From Beroe forskalii (Eukaryota > Ctenophora > Nuda > Beroida > Beroidae), in NCBI GenBank assembly GCA_011033025.1, contig WFMF01000083.1:496001-560000 (forward strand): 64,000 nucleotides of DNA, read 5' to 3'. The notes under the pieces are model-generated. The model worked only from the letters and a program-made list of their open reading frames with translations, had not been told where the DNA came from and searched no databases. The position numbers and the translations under genes were made by a program. How positions within the stretch are numbered: the first letter of the stretch is position 1; each line of letters begins with the position of its first letter. Positions 1-11,375 of this stretch are shown here, piece after piece.

Positions 1-89
1 GGGCATCCTGGTCTTGTCCATCTAGTAAAGAATGATACATCTATCCATCAACTGTAACTGTATTTACAAACTGTCCGTTTCTCTATACT

Positions 90-2807
90 ACCACTCTCAT
101 GGGTGCTTCCCATGTCTGGTTACTCCTGTTCAACCAGATGAAGTGGCTACATCTTATTGCCACTTCTGAGAGTTCCTTCCGTGCCTTGCTGCACTGCTTC
201 TGTGTTAGTCCCACCATCTTGAAAAAACATTCATTGAGCTCAGATTTACGAACCCTCTTGCACCTACTTCCACAGTTCTCAACATTCCAACCATTTCTTT
301 ACATCTTCTTTTAAGTCCACGAATGACGTTGTCAATGACCGATAACTCTTATCCATTGTTCTTTCACTGGTTCTCTTAGTGCCACCAGACTTTGTTGCTA
401 GTAGGGCGATTTTGATGTGCTTCTCTATAACCTTCAACACAGAGTCGTGCCTCCACGAGATCCTACCCTGATCCAATGCGACTTTGCAGCTGCAAAGGAT
501 ATGCACTTGAGAGCAGAACCGCCACCCACACAGTGTACATTTGTCTTCCTGTGATTTACCCCATCTCCTTAGATTGACTGGGTGGGGCAGTGTATCCTGT
601 ATTGAGTTGAGTAAGAAGGATAGCATGGAGGGTGAGAAGCTGTACATGATCTCCTTCCACTTGAGATCAAGGTTGATGAGTTGCTCCCATTCTATCCATT
701 TACTCTGCTGTGACAGGTTGAGAATCTTCGTTATCTTTTCCTCTTGTGTGATTTCTTTGGCCCTCTTCACTATGTTCTTCTTGTTTAGGTTGATCCTTTT
801 AGCTTTGTCAAGCCCTCGTTTATCACCAGCCATCCTTACGTTTGCCATAAACTTCTTCTCGAATTCAATGTCTTCTATCGCTTCTCTCATCTTCTTAGTA
901 GGGACCCATCCTTGGTCACCTATCTCATCTTCTCTTCTTCTTTTTGCAACTCTCCGTACAACTGAGTCACTACTGGTAGCTGTTGTCAGTTCTGTGTTCA
1001 GCCTACATGACAAAACAAAGTTCCTGATACTGGTGATGTTGAGGCCTGCAAAGTCTCGGTAGATAATGGAAGGATCTGCACATCGAGCTAACCCAAGCCA
1101 CCTTTTGAGGTACCTATTTACCATGGCTTCTAGCTGTTTCACCGTGGTTTCGTTGAGTTTGTACATGCTGAAATCCCATCCAACATATGGCAGCATGCCA
1201 TGTTGATATATCCACGTCTTTCTCTTTCCATCAAGTGCTAATTCATCAATCTTCTTCAGCAGATTTTCAACTTTCACTACAACTGTCTTCACAGCATCAC
1301 CATCGGATAATGTAGGATATATCCATCTCCCTAGAAACTTGAATGGTGATCTGTGCAGACACTTCAACGTAACTCCTTCTATCTTCAGTTGTGGGTCACA
1401 TGGGAGTCCGTCTTTTCCAATTGCCATGACTTTACACTTCTTAGGGTTTAGCACGAATGACCCTGACCATCTGAATACCTGAGATATGAAATGTAACACC
1501 TCCTGATGCTTGTTTATGTCATTGAGCTTAGTGGTTAGGTCATCTGCAAATGCTGATACAGCCTTGTCTTCAGGTATACATCCCAGGGAGACTGTTTTGG
1601 CACAAATGCCTTCTAATGCTATGTTCCATGGTATGTTGAAACAAATACCAGCCTCTGGTCCTCCTTGAAGACTCCCTTTCTTGATAGCTATTGGTTTTGT
1701 ATACTCCCCTCCAATTCCTATTACCACATGACAATTAGAGTATAAGGCTTTAAGTAGACTGATCATGTGATCTGGGATGTGATACCATCTCAAGGCTGCA
1801 ACTATGAGATTGTGCTTAACGCTGCCAAAGGCATTTTGTAGGTCTAGGAATGCCACTTGGGTTTCTTTTCCATTGGTTTTATCACTGCATAGGATGTCTG
1901 GGAGGGTTTGTGTATGTTCAATACAACCTGAAATCTTTGGAACAAAGCCCTTTTGAATTGTTGTATCGATTAGCTTGTTTTTGACCATGAACTTAGTGAC
2001 TCTTCGTGCCCAGACACCAAATATGACTTTTATGAACGTGTTATACAGTGTAATGTCTCTAAAATCTCCTAGACCTTGGCTGGATTCAGTTTTGGGAAGC
2101 AGGAATTTGATAGCTAGTAATTCCTTTGGGGGAATCTGACACAATCTCCAGCACTTACCGACAAGTTTCACCAGCTCTTGACGGATCAGAGGGCACATTT
2201 TGTAGAGAACAAATGGTATCCCGTCCGGTCCAGGGCTACTCTTGTTTCTTCTTGATTTTAAATAGTCCTCTATCTCTTTTTCTGTTGGTGGGCTTGAATC
2301 AAGACTGGTTTCTGGCTCTTTGGTCCGCGAAATGAACCATGGATAATCGATATGATCTGTTCTCTGTGGGTCGTCATACCGCTCTTCGAAGAACTTTGTA
2401 GCTTCGTCCATACTGCACTGGGGTGTTATGCAGCTCTTCTGTCCTCTAGTGACATTGTTCTTCACGAATTCGAAAGGGTTTCGGTCGAATTCCGTGTTAT
2501 TTCCGGCTTGTTTGTCTCGTCTTTGGACCTCTATCTCCTGAAGTCGTAACTTGTTATGGAGTCTAACAAGTTTGTGCCAGTTTTGACGCTCTTCTTCAAT
2601 ACTGCTATTACTGGCACAAGTCCGTATCAGATCCTTGAATTTCTTCTTTGACTCCTTCTTCTTGCGTCTGATTGCCTTCTTCTGTGAGTCAACATACTCT
2701 TTTGACTTCTTCTTCACATCAACATTTCGGTCTTTCACACCGAATTTCTCTTTGAATGTTTCAAATATCACATTTTTGAATATACTCATTTCTTCTTGTA
2801 TATCCAT
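90..2807 (-). mobile_element. LINE (non-LTR retrotransposon) with reverse transcriptase ORF, 3' part rearranged
   Basis: An 842-residue ORF runs from 2807 down to 279. Reverse transcriptase motifs are visible in order: SSPGPDGIPF, FLLPKTE, FLDLQNAFGSV (motif A aspartate in LDL), GSLQGGPEAG and AFADDL (the catalytic aspartate pair). Near the C-terminus are a zinc-knuckle-like CTLCGW...HILCSC and then QGRISWRHDSVL, a signature I know from LINEs with a restriction-like endonuclease (R2-like) in marine invertebrates. After the stop at 279 the same protein continues in another frame to about 90 (KARKELSEVAIRCSHFIWL), so there is at least one frameshift. The endonuclease core expected between these parts (a PDIVL / LTVPWE-like stretch) is not seen, suggesting an internal deletion. 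No target-site duplication was found. The long open frame suggests a fairly young copy. Clade assignment is from memory; the RT call is secure. Confidence 0.88.
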
Positions 2808-2822
2808 GGGCTTTTCTTCTTT

Positions 2823-2870
2823 ATTTAATCATATTTAATCATATTTAATCATATTTAATCATATTTAATC
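2823..2870. repeat. 10-bp tandem repeat just upstream of the LINE ORF
   Basis: About five head-to-tail copies of ATATTTAATC lie 15 bases upstream (on the minus strand) of the LINE start codon. They could be part of the element's 5' leader or a local microsatellite at the insertion edge. The remainder up to 3137 shows no gene. Confidence 0.8.
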
Positions 2871-3137
2871 TTTTTCCTGCATGAACTATTGTTATTGTTA
2901 CACAGCGTCGGTTTCCTAATCGTGACATATTTCAGCTTCATCGGTGGACGACCGGTTTAACCCAGCTAACTTTTCAGACGAGCGGTTTTGAAATATTTAG
3001 CTTTGATAACACATTCATCTGCCATTCTCACCTCACTCAATGCACGCGATATTTACTCCTATTTTCTACCTGAATTAACAGCACTGCCCGAACCTAACAC
3101 AACATAACTTTAAACATTATTCCGTTTTTAGGAAGGA

Positions 3138-3207
3138 TGGCTGTGATAACAAGCTCACCGGCTAAGCTTTCAGTTCCAGTTCCAGAGTACACTTGGAACC
3201 TTCTTAG
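3138..3207 (+). CDS. Isolated exon-like segment, gene not identified
   Basis: The segment follows a good acceptor (CCGTTTTTAG) and ends at a strong donor (AG|GTGAGT at 3208). The open frame reads MAVITSSPAKLSVPVPEYTW and then NLLR. It could be a first coding exon starting at 3138 or an internal exon starting at 3131. I found no convincing partner exon downstream on the plus strand before the next recognisable gene, and I do not recognise the peptide. It may be a decayed gene or the start of one whose other exons are short. Confidence rests only on the paired splice signals. Confidence 0.3.
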
Positions 3208-4098
3208 GTGAGTTGATTTTTATTAGTGATAAACTTGTTGAACACTTGTTGTGTCTGAAAGTAATCGGTTTGACCGTTGCAGATGATAACGTCAATTTGC
3301 CACTTCAAACCAGATTTGAGATTTCCACCCCTCCCCTCCCCCACCACCATAATACACTCATAATACACGTGATAAACGACTCATTTCAAATGCCCTGTTA
3401 TTGGAGCGCTACTTACATGGGAACCCTTCCTTTGTTGATATTGTGCAATAACAACAGTTTTCTAAAACTGAAATTATCCCTTTCCTCACTTACCAACTAC
3501 CAATCCTATGATTCAAAATTTCCGTATATCATTTCGAATCAATCCTAACCATCAATAATGAAACTTTTGAAATATAGGACTTTCTTTGTACAAATAACAA
3601 TCTACCAGCAACAGCATTAATATTGCGTCTCCGTTAAAAGAATTAAACGAGAATAAAATTTCATAAAAATCCAGTCCTGAATCTATCAGAATATTATTAC
3701 GATAAAATATAAAACAATTTTAAACAAATTCGGAACCTCCACGGCTGGTTCAAATTCAGCCATCATAATGCTGTACTTTTCAGTGGCAATGTTGGGTAAG
3801 TATTAACCAACCACAATTGCATCATTAAACGGCTAATCATGGGCGGGGTTAAGTGTGATTGTGTGCAATTTCTTTTCAAGAGGTGCATTCATAGAATGTA
3901 AACATTTAAGGTGTTTGGTTGAGACCTAAGAAGACTGTCATTAGTGGAACCTACCATCTTATAATAGTTGAAATATTGTGCATTAACACGTCAGTTCATG
4001 GGTTTAGTTATTTAAAACTAGAGTTTACAGAGGTATCCTTACGCTCTGAGCTGTATTTGACAAATTAAACAAATTTACAACCTAATATCACATAATCC
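3208..4098. other. Intergenic stretch with no gene seen
   Basis: AT-rich sequence with scattered stops in all frames. The only ORFs are short and unlike any protein I recognise. It holds the presumed 3' flank of the minus-strand globin gene. Confidence 0.5.
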
Positions 4099-7000
4099 CT
4101 ATCTTATGCCCCCCGCGAACTTCCTATCAAGTACCATAGTCCACCCAACTATCAGTACAATGAGACACAGTGCGAAGAAGAGGGGCCGAATGTCCAGCTT
4201 CATGATGTCTTCCACTCTTCTCGAGACCCCGGTGAGAAAAGACGCCTTCTTCTCCACGGTGCGTTGGTTTTTGAGGAGAGGATGGAAGATCCAAAACATC
4301 ATGATTTGGAGGAACTTCACCCACGTTAGATGGAACTGAAATTGTTAGGATCTAATTTGGGGATTTGTTTGCATTATATGTTACCGATATTGGCGATAGA
4401 AATGGCAGCTTATTTTAACGCTCCGACTCCATATCGCATTTAAATTAAATTAAACCAGTTATTAAAATTGGCTGAATCGCAACAGGTTATTACAGAGTAA
4501 AGAACCTTGAAATTTAAACTCGTGTCTTTAAACATACCTCATTGGAATACAGTGGTCCCATGTATGTTTTCACAATGTCCAACAGTACGAATTGCATCGG
4601 CTGAAATGTTTGAATTGAATTGGATCATGAATTTGTTTTGTATTTTAAGATAATTCCAAAAAATCTTCAGAACTTTTTTAATTAATATCCCAGTTTTACC
4701 TTGATGAAAGTTAGTTTCAGTCCATATCCGCGATGTCTTTCACCCAACTCCATCAGTTCGTGTTTGATTGAATCGAATTCGTCACTTTTAGAGACTATCC
4801 ACGAGAGTGCGTTTACTATCTTCAAGCTGTGCCGTTTGATGTCCAACTGAGTGATATAGTGTTATCGTGGGGTCTTGACTTTCTCAAGTTTACATGCGTG
4901 GCAAGAACAGGGGAGGTCAGCAGGGGGTCATAATTCGTATACTTTCATACGACCGAGAACAGTAAAGGGCTAGACACCACTGTTACCGTTTTACTAATTA
5001 GACACCTGCAATTCTTATATGATTTCTTCAGAAATTTAAGGCTTGTTAACACTCATTCCACTATTTCGATCAGCATCAGATCGGTAACAGATGTTTGCTG
5101 TGAAGTTATATTTTGTGTGAACTGAAATAGGGATCGTTCAGATATTCGTCCAGCGTTGCTTCGTCCGTATAATTTGCGGTATACAGTCACCATATTATCC
5201 GACAGAGGTTATAAACGTTATAGGTGCCTACTTTCCATTACCAAAGTTAATTTCAATTTATTATAATTCCATTGAATATAAATACTCGATGGAATTATAA
5301 TAGATTAAAATATGAGAGTTTAAGTTTACATTAAGCGGCATTTACGCCGTTGGTAACATGACAAATTACACAAGGAAGTATAATAATTTATACCCAATAT
5401 TACTACTAAACGGGGGATGGACCAAATATTAGAAAAATAAAAGAATCGTGAAATGCTTGAATTCGATGTTCAGTAACAAAATAATCAATTTTGAACTCTC
5501 ATTTCTAATTTAAGTTTTTGAGCTAGATTTTGGAACTCGCCTCGTAGTTTGGGTTGTAGATTCCGCTGTCCTTGGCGAATGTGAACAACGTAATACTGGA
5601 TGGAGCTTCCTTCATGAGTCTGATTGATAGAAATTATTATACTTATTCTAAGTTTCTTAGATAATCTGTTTTTAATTAAGAAATTCCTAGAAATGAAGCC
5701 ATGAACTTTTCCTATCCAAAATCATAACACTGTAGACAATTCAATTAATCAAAGGTTTTTAACTAAACGCCGCGTAAGAGAAATAGGCGGTTCTACGTCA
5801 TCAACTCACTACGTTGAGCAATGGTAATGACCATATCTTACCCGCCTATTTCTCGCGCGCGGCGTTTAACATGAAACAATAATCACCACCCACTCACTTG
5901 GTGATCACGATATGACTGTTTTTCATCACGTCAGCTTCAATGATATCCCACGATGCTTTGATTAGCTTCACCTGAAATAGCTGAAGTTTTTTGTATTGTA
6001 TTGTATTGTAGGTTCCCCAAACTCGGAAGTAAGGGGGACAGTACCCTTAAGGGCACTGCCAGCACTGGGGCCACGGGACACCACTTATAGCGACGGCAAG
6101 TTGCCACTGGTACCCACTGGGTGCTCTGGCTTTATTGGGAACAGCATTTCAGTGACATTGGCTTGGTGAACTTCACTGAGCAATGGGGGTCCGGGTGTTA
6201 GGCCAGACAAGCCGCCTTTACTGCTGCACACTACAGTTTGAGTCAACTATATCTCTGTCCAAAGCACAGAAAAATAGATTTACTCTCTCTGTCCACATTG
6301 CCATGGGTCAGTCAAAAAGTCATAAAGGTAAGTGAAGTTTTGATGGCATGAGCTGGGTTGCCTTCGGTATCAGGTAATTAAAAACAGTGGTACGGGTTTC
6401 ATGTTAAGTGGTAGATTATCAAAATGTCAGGACCCTCCTGCTCTCCTTCCATTAGGGTTTCCAACCGATAATATCGCCGATAAAATTATCGGCGATAATT
6501 GGACCAAAATCAGTTATCGGTTATCGGCGATAATTTTGTGCCGATAAACCGTTAAAATTTAATATTTTTGAAACCATATTATTTAACTCAAATAAAGTAA
6601 AAACCAGTTAATTTCACGGTTTTTACTTATTCAAAAGCAACGGGCCAGTTTAAATAACCCTTGACCATTCTTCCAGAACTGATAATAATACCACTTTGTA
6701 TGAATTTTATGGGCCCTAGAAAATACAAAAGCTAAATTCTACTATGGTTGTAAAAAATTATGGCTAGTCCTTGACAATTTGTAGCATTTTTCACGGCCTT
6801 GTGTCTCTTGATTATCATAACAAAATACACCCAAGCTTAGTTTAATTTTTAGATTTTTCTGAACTCTTTTAAACGTTTGACCTTCGACTCACGTTCTACT
6901 CCGAGTCTCCGTTGATTGATACTTCAATTTTTATTTAACATATAAAGCCACAGCCTATCATGACAGTTCTTTACAAAAGAGGGAGAGGAAGTGGTCTGCA

Positions 7001-8260
7001 AGCAGTGTACGAAGTCTTAATCTGGCGCACCTTCGAAGAGCAGTTATTCTAGTTTGTGGTATCATCTCAAAGCAAAGCACAGTATTGATCGTCCACAGGC
7101 CGAGATGGCATAGTCTAAGGCAAAGCGGCCAAAAACTCAGCAAAAGTTAATCGTATCATATGCTGAGAAAAAATGCGAAGAAGCTAAGAAGAAATGTATG
7201 CTGCCCTTGCGGCTGTTGACGAATTATCTTTCAACCAGATAGCAACGATCAGTTTCATAATTCATTAAGGGTGCTATGAGGGAAAAGAAGTTCCTAGCGC
7301 ACAGCTCGCCGACCACCATACGTAGCAAAGTGGCTGAATTAATGTTTGCGAATTCATAAATTGAGAAAAATTGAAATAAATTGACGTCTAAATTTGAAGT
7401 AAATTTATCGCCGTTAATTATCGGTATCGCCGATAATTCATAAAAAGTTATCGATTATCGCCGTTAAAAAATTGCTACCGATAATGGAAACCCTACCTTC
7501 CATTATTGTCTTGATTAAACTTGATTATCGTCGTCTTTTGTTGTTAGTTACTTTGTATGATTTGGTTGAAAAGGATTATCCCGGGTATTGGGTTAACCGG
7601 TCCTTTTTCCCTTTCGGGAAGAAGGGCCGGGTGAACTGTCTCTATACACGGTTAACGTTCGAGACAGTTCCTGATCTCTAGGGGTTTATGGATCAGTTTG
7701 CATTTTAAGAGAGAAAATACACAACGGCTGAAAGCTTTAAGAGACTGAAACCTCACTGGTAGATCTGGAGGATTTTTTTAGTTCTCATCCGGCTGAAAGC
7801 ACAAAGAACTATTGACTTTAAGAGAAAAGACTAATGGCTGATACAGCGCTAGTCTGTTAGGTTGCACATTGTTCTTATACTCCAAGAGCATAAGTTGGCA
7901 GCCTACTTGTTGCTTCTTGGTCTTAACGCACCATCGCTGAAGTTACTTCTGTAAGATTATCCAACGAGCAACAAAAATGGAAGCAATTGGTTTGGCATAT
8001 CTGTGTCAAACGGTCTTTGAATTTGAATGAATGTACAATGCAGAATTCGTTCGCCTCCGTGATATCAAAATGACACTTGAACTTTATAAACTTTTTAAAT
8101 TTAAAAAGTATGATATTCATTATCACTGTTCACCGTGTTATCTTACCTCTTTCTTGGTAAGTACTATCTTCTTCACTTGATTGGTATCAGAAAACAGGTC
8201 TAGAGATGCTGTAGAGTATTCCATCCCCTTTCCAATCCCTACAATTGTTAGGATTTTCAT
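4099..8260 (-). CDS. Globin with C-terminal transmembrane tail (six exons)
   Basis: Exons on the minus strand are 8260-8147, 5971-5898, 5619-5541, 4846-4700, 4600-4538 and 4335-4099, giving 237 residues with all phases consistent. The A helix reads LTKKEVKLIKASW (about residues 34-46). CD1 Phe lies in SSITLFTF, the distal His in DIKRHSLKIVNAL and the proximal His in ELGERHRGYGL, so both haem ligands are present. The style is closest to neuroglobin/globin X. Two introns sit at the classic globin positions: B12.2 (inside the Lys of ITKLM) and, by alignment to neuroglobin, G7.0 (after TFIK). After helix H comes a roughly 30-residue basic linker, then a hydrophobic run (PLFFALCLIVLIVGWTMVL) and a short basic tail to the TAG. 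This predicts a tail-anchored membrane globin with the haem domain in the cytosol. The third intron appears to use a GC donor (GAG|GCGAGT at 5540). ATG 8260 was chosen; ATG 8224 in the same frame would drop 12 residues. Expected roles are O2/NO/redox chemistry; none is proven here. Confidence 0.87.
5762..5870. mobile_element. Small palindromic element (MITE-like), globin intron 2
   Basis: Inverted arms of about 26 bp flank a roughly 55-bp centre. The left arm starts AAACGCCGCG and ends AAATAGGCGG at 5790; the right arm begins CCGCCTATTT at 5842 and ends GGCGTTT at 5867. The arms differ by a few bases. The centre holds ACGTCA. It shares the AAATAGGCGG arm with the element near 23.9 kb. Confidence 0.75.
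5985..6452 (-). mobile_element. Probable 3' end of a non-LTR retroelement with (CAATA)n tail
   Basis: Read on the minus strand, a GC-richer stretch of about 300 bp ends in tandem ACAATACAATACAAT at 5993-6012. Simple tandem tails of this kind are typical of LINE or SINE 3' ends. The remainder of this insertion probably continues beyond the nested hAT at 7504 to about 7870, where GC-richer sequence resumes. No coding motif was recognised, so the family is unknown. Confidence 0.45.
6453..7495 (+). mobile_element. Non-autonomous hAT DNA transposon with 8-bp TSD and relic BED finger
   Basis: The element starts TAGGGTTTCCA and ends TGGAAACCCTA, a perfect 11-bp terminal inverted repeat. It is flanked by a perfect 8-bp direct repeat, CCTTCCAT (6445-6452 and 7496-7503), the size typical of hAT elements. 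Both subterminal regions carry repeated TTATCGGCGATAA-like palindromes. A degraded plus-strand coding relic at about 6975-7340 shows a BED zinc finger (VVCKQCTKS...SSLWYHLKAKH) followed by hAT-like AMREKKFLA; it contains several stops. The catalytic hAT domain is absent, so the copy is inactive. The perfect target duplication indicates a clean insertion, apparently into another repeat. Length is 1043 bp. Confidence 0.85.
7504..7870. repeat. Likely second half of the repeat split by the hAT insertion
   Basis: The sequence after the hAT target duplication is again GC-richer and carries short internal inverted pairs, for example CGGGAAGAAGGGCCGG and GAACTGTCTC...GAGACAGTTC. It has no coding motif. 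It is grouped with 5985-6452 only because the hAT interrupts the two. Confidence 0.3.
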
Positions 8261-10280
8261 TATTTATAAAATTAAAGAATGCTTAGCTCACATGGGTATA
8301 GATGTGTAGATTCTAGCATAGATTTGACAACATATATTCTGGCAATATGGCGAACATTCAATGACACAAATTATGTCATAACTTCGACGACATAGACTAT
8401 GGCAATTCGGCATACAGTATATTACGACTACAAAACCGAATCAAGCAGGAGACCCTATAAAGGTATTAATTAACTCTTTGTAAAGCTGTAATAACGTCAA
8501 ACGGCAACCCTGACATGGTTTTACAATGACAATTGCCATATCGCACACTGCAACGCTTAAATGTAATGGGGTTGCAGTAATTAACATGAAATATGAATTA
8601 CTGTGCCATCTGGGAAGGCCATTATACACGCCATACAACCAAAATATATAAGCGACCTTATACTGTCACAAATTCCCATTCTAACCCGTCATCATGGCAT
8701 CAAGTGCAACCGTCTGCGATTCATCTCCCGTACATCATTTATTGCCATACAATATCATAATATTTTGCAAAGTTTGACAAAGCCGAACGCGGTGCTACTA
8801 CTACGTGGGACTTCACAAGGAGGGTGGTTGCATTATTACTTCTATGTACCGATATTTATGTAAGAAATGCGATATATTTCATACCTTGACAAACCGAATA
8901 AAACATCTGCTCCACCAATTGATTAGTTTATCAGTTCGTTTTCCGACATTCTGACCTCTTGCCGTTAGAATGTGGAGAGTTGCCGCCATATTTCTTAATT
9001 TTCATTGACGACCATGACGTTATAGGTCAATAGAAATGTTTTGATGTACTCATTTATTCATTTTTAATGTTAATTAGTAATCATATCAGTAATTATAATT
9101 GGTAATAAGAGAGAGGACTTACAGGGAAGGGAAATTAAGGGCTGGTCAAATTTGGACAGAATGCAAGTGCAATTCTTTGTTATCCTCATCGACGCAATGT
9201 AAGGAACAAATTTGGATGAAATACGGCTCTTTGAAATCAAGATCTCTTCATTGTTCTGAAATAATTCCTCAACGGGCAGACGCAAATAGTATAAAAGCAG
9301 ACGCACAAGATAATAAATAGTAGATGATGGAAGAGTATTAGACCTTATCGTATACAATAATGTTTGCCATGAATTAGTTTCAATATAATCAACTATTTTG
9401 ACTGCGGAATGAAGTCTTTGTTGGGGTCAAACTTGACAAATTTCATAGTAAGACTCCAGGGACCCAGGGTACATTCGATGGTACATTCGACCCACCAAAT
9501 AACTCAACCACGCGCTAGCCTAGGTTGGTATCTATCAAATCGGCAACTGCGGGCCCTGTTGTCGGCTGAACAATGAATATGTTATATTATGCATTGTTAT
9601 GAGGAGCCACAAGGCACGTGCCTATCGAGTCCATTTGGGGATACATCCCTAGGTAAGCATCCGCAAGTTTACACCTCTAGCTCGAAGGGCGAGGGTCTAA
9701 ACCAATATGGACCCGATCAGAGAGGTATCTAATGTCTGTGTAGTAAAGACGCCGATGAAAAAGTCAGAGGGCTCTTTAATTTAGAACTATAGATGAGAGC
9801 TAGAGCGCGACTTTGATTGAGTTCCTGAAAGACTGACATGGTTAAATGGTTTTATATCCGTTTGTTTCCACTCTATAACGCGTGGCTTGATGATAATAAC
9901 AATAACTTTGTGCTGGGAAGTCTCAACAGCTACTACTCAAGGTGTTTAAGTGTTCCTTGGGTAAGCTGGGTGACGGGAAGAATCGACACAAAGAAATGAA
10001 TTTGGTAAAATTGGTTGATATGTTACTTCTTTCTTCCTAGCCTGTCAATCTAACCGGAAACTCTGTTTTACAGCTTATATCTCAGTTATTGATGACAAAC
10101 TCCATAGTCCATATGCTCAAACGTGAAAACTTGTTGCAGCGAAAACTTGAACTATGGTATTTCTTGTTGCTTATGCAGATCAAATATAAAACTTACAAAC
10201 TTTGCATCAAGCTCAAGTATCACCAGGAATTCCTGCTCCTACATTTAATGAGGCGGTTACTCGAGACATTGAGGCCTTTC
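8261..10280. other. Intergenic region between globin and homeobox gene
   Basis: No gene was recognised. ORFs here are short and unlike known proteins. The region holds one dispersed palindromic repeat (about 9625-9720, listed separately). The globin promoter should lie just above 8260; no clear TATA box was seen there. Confidence 0.5.
9625..9720. repeat. Dispersed palindromic repeat, copy 1
   Basis: The segment begins GAGTCCATTTGGGGATAC and ends GTCTAAACCAATATGGACCC. A second copy lies inverted at 17085-17195, where the ends TCGGGTCCATATTGG and CCAAAATGGACCCGA form a near-perfect 15-bp inverted pair. This suggests a small MITE-like family of about 100 bp. Coding content is nil. Confidence 0.6.
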
Positions 10281-10289
10281 TCAGCTCAA

Positions 10290-10449
10290 CACGTGACCTT
10301 TTGATTGGGTCACGTGACTGGACTGATAGACTCAGATGACCCCCTTATTGGACAATGAGGTCTCACGTGACCTTCTCATTGGATCATGAGGCCGCTCTAA
10401 TTAGGGTCACGTGATCGGGCTCATTAGAGGATGTCAGGCAGTATATAAA
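10290..10449 (+). promoter_or_regulatory. Compact promoter: four E-box palindromes, three inverted CCAAT boxes, TATA box
   Basis: CACGTGAC occurs at 10290, 10311 and 10364, and CACGTGAT at 10408; two of these read GTCACGTGAY. ATTGG (inverted CCAAT) occurs at 10304, 10347 and 10378. A TATA box, TATATAAA, lies at 10442-10449, 45 bp before the ATG at 10494. Such E-boxes are bound by bHLH-zip factors of the USF/MITF/TFEB type. This is the clearest promoter architecture in the window and belongs to the intronless homeobox gene. Confidence 0.75.
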
Positions 10450-10493
10450 GCTGAGTTCCATGCTCACTTCATTGTCTATCATTTGATTCCACC

Positions 10494-11375
10494 ATGACAT
10501 CCACAGACAGTAACTTCCAGCCTCCCTACCCTCTCCCTCCCAGCATCTACGACCCTATCAAGAAGGAGCTGGAAAACCAAGGACTCTTGCTCGGAGAGGA
10601 GTCCCTGCCCCGGATCTACTCTGTCATCAAAGCAGAAGTCATGCGACAGGAGGCCTTCCTCTCCTCCATTAAGAGTGAACCTAATGGTGATCCTCATCCG
10701 GATCAGACGCCTCACCAGCAGCTTGTCTCCTCAACACAACCTATCCTTCCATCCCCTCAACCCCTGGCTCCATCCAACCCACCTCTTGTAACAGCCTCCC
10801 AACCCCTGTTCCTCCCTTCCCTCCCCTCAACCACCCCATCTCAACAGACTGCCCCACAGCTCCTGCCTGCCACCCAGCCTCTGCCTGCCGCTCAACCCAT
10901 CCCCACCCCAATGTGGTTCCCTACCCAACAGATGGTGCCTCCTAACATGCCACCTAACCTCTCCTACTTCCCCTACATCTGTGGTCCTGGACAACCCACC
11001 TACCTCCCCTTCCCCAGCCCCTGCTCCTGTCCCTGCTGTCCTTCTCCTCCTCCTGCTTCATACCAAGGTGGAGAAGGATCCTGCAACTTCCAGGACCAGA
11101 CCATCAGCAACTTCGGGAAGATGAAGAGGGTCCGGACAGACTTCACTCAAACCCACCTGGACATCTTGGAGGCAGCCTTCACCAGATCCCACTACACTAG
11201 AGGGGTGGAGAGGGATGAGTTGGCCAGTCAGCTGAAAGTGACACCCAAGTCTGTGACGTTATGGTTTCAGAACCGAGGGCACGGCTCAGGGCGGAACAGA
11301 AGCAGGATGGAATCATCAAGAAGGCTGCTGAAACGGGGGAACTACCGGAGATCAGATAGTTTTATACAGATTTAA
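10494..11375 (+). pseudogene. Intronless homeobox gene, frameshifted at the end of helix 3
   Basis: A 293-residue frame begins at ATG 10494, right after a TATA promoter. Residues about 1-200 are proline/glutamine-rich, with no domain I recognise. A homeodomain starts at KRVRTDFTQ and runs through LEAAFTRSHY and KVTPKSVTLWFQNR (Gln50, Asn51). The expected RRA basic end is missing in this frame, which turns into GHGSGRNRS. One base offset restores RARLRAEQKQDG and IIKKAAETGELPEIR, ending at TAG 11357-11359. So one base has been lost near 11274-11276, by mutation or sequencing error. The fold looks PRD-like or divergent; I cannot place the class. If the shift is real, DNA binding through the end of helix 3 would be impaired. 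Confidence 0.8.

Noticed and set aside
541-1062. 173-residue plus-strand ORF
   Set aside because: Antisense shadow of the LINE reverse transcriptase frame.
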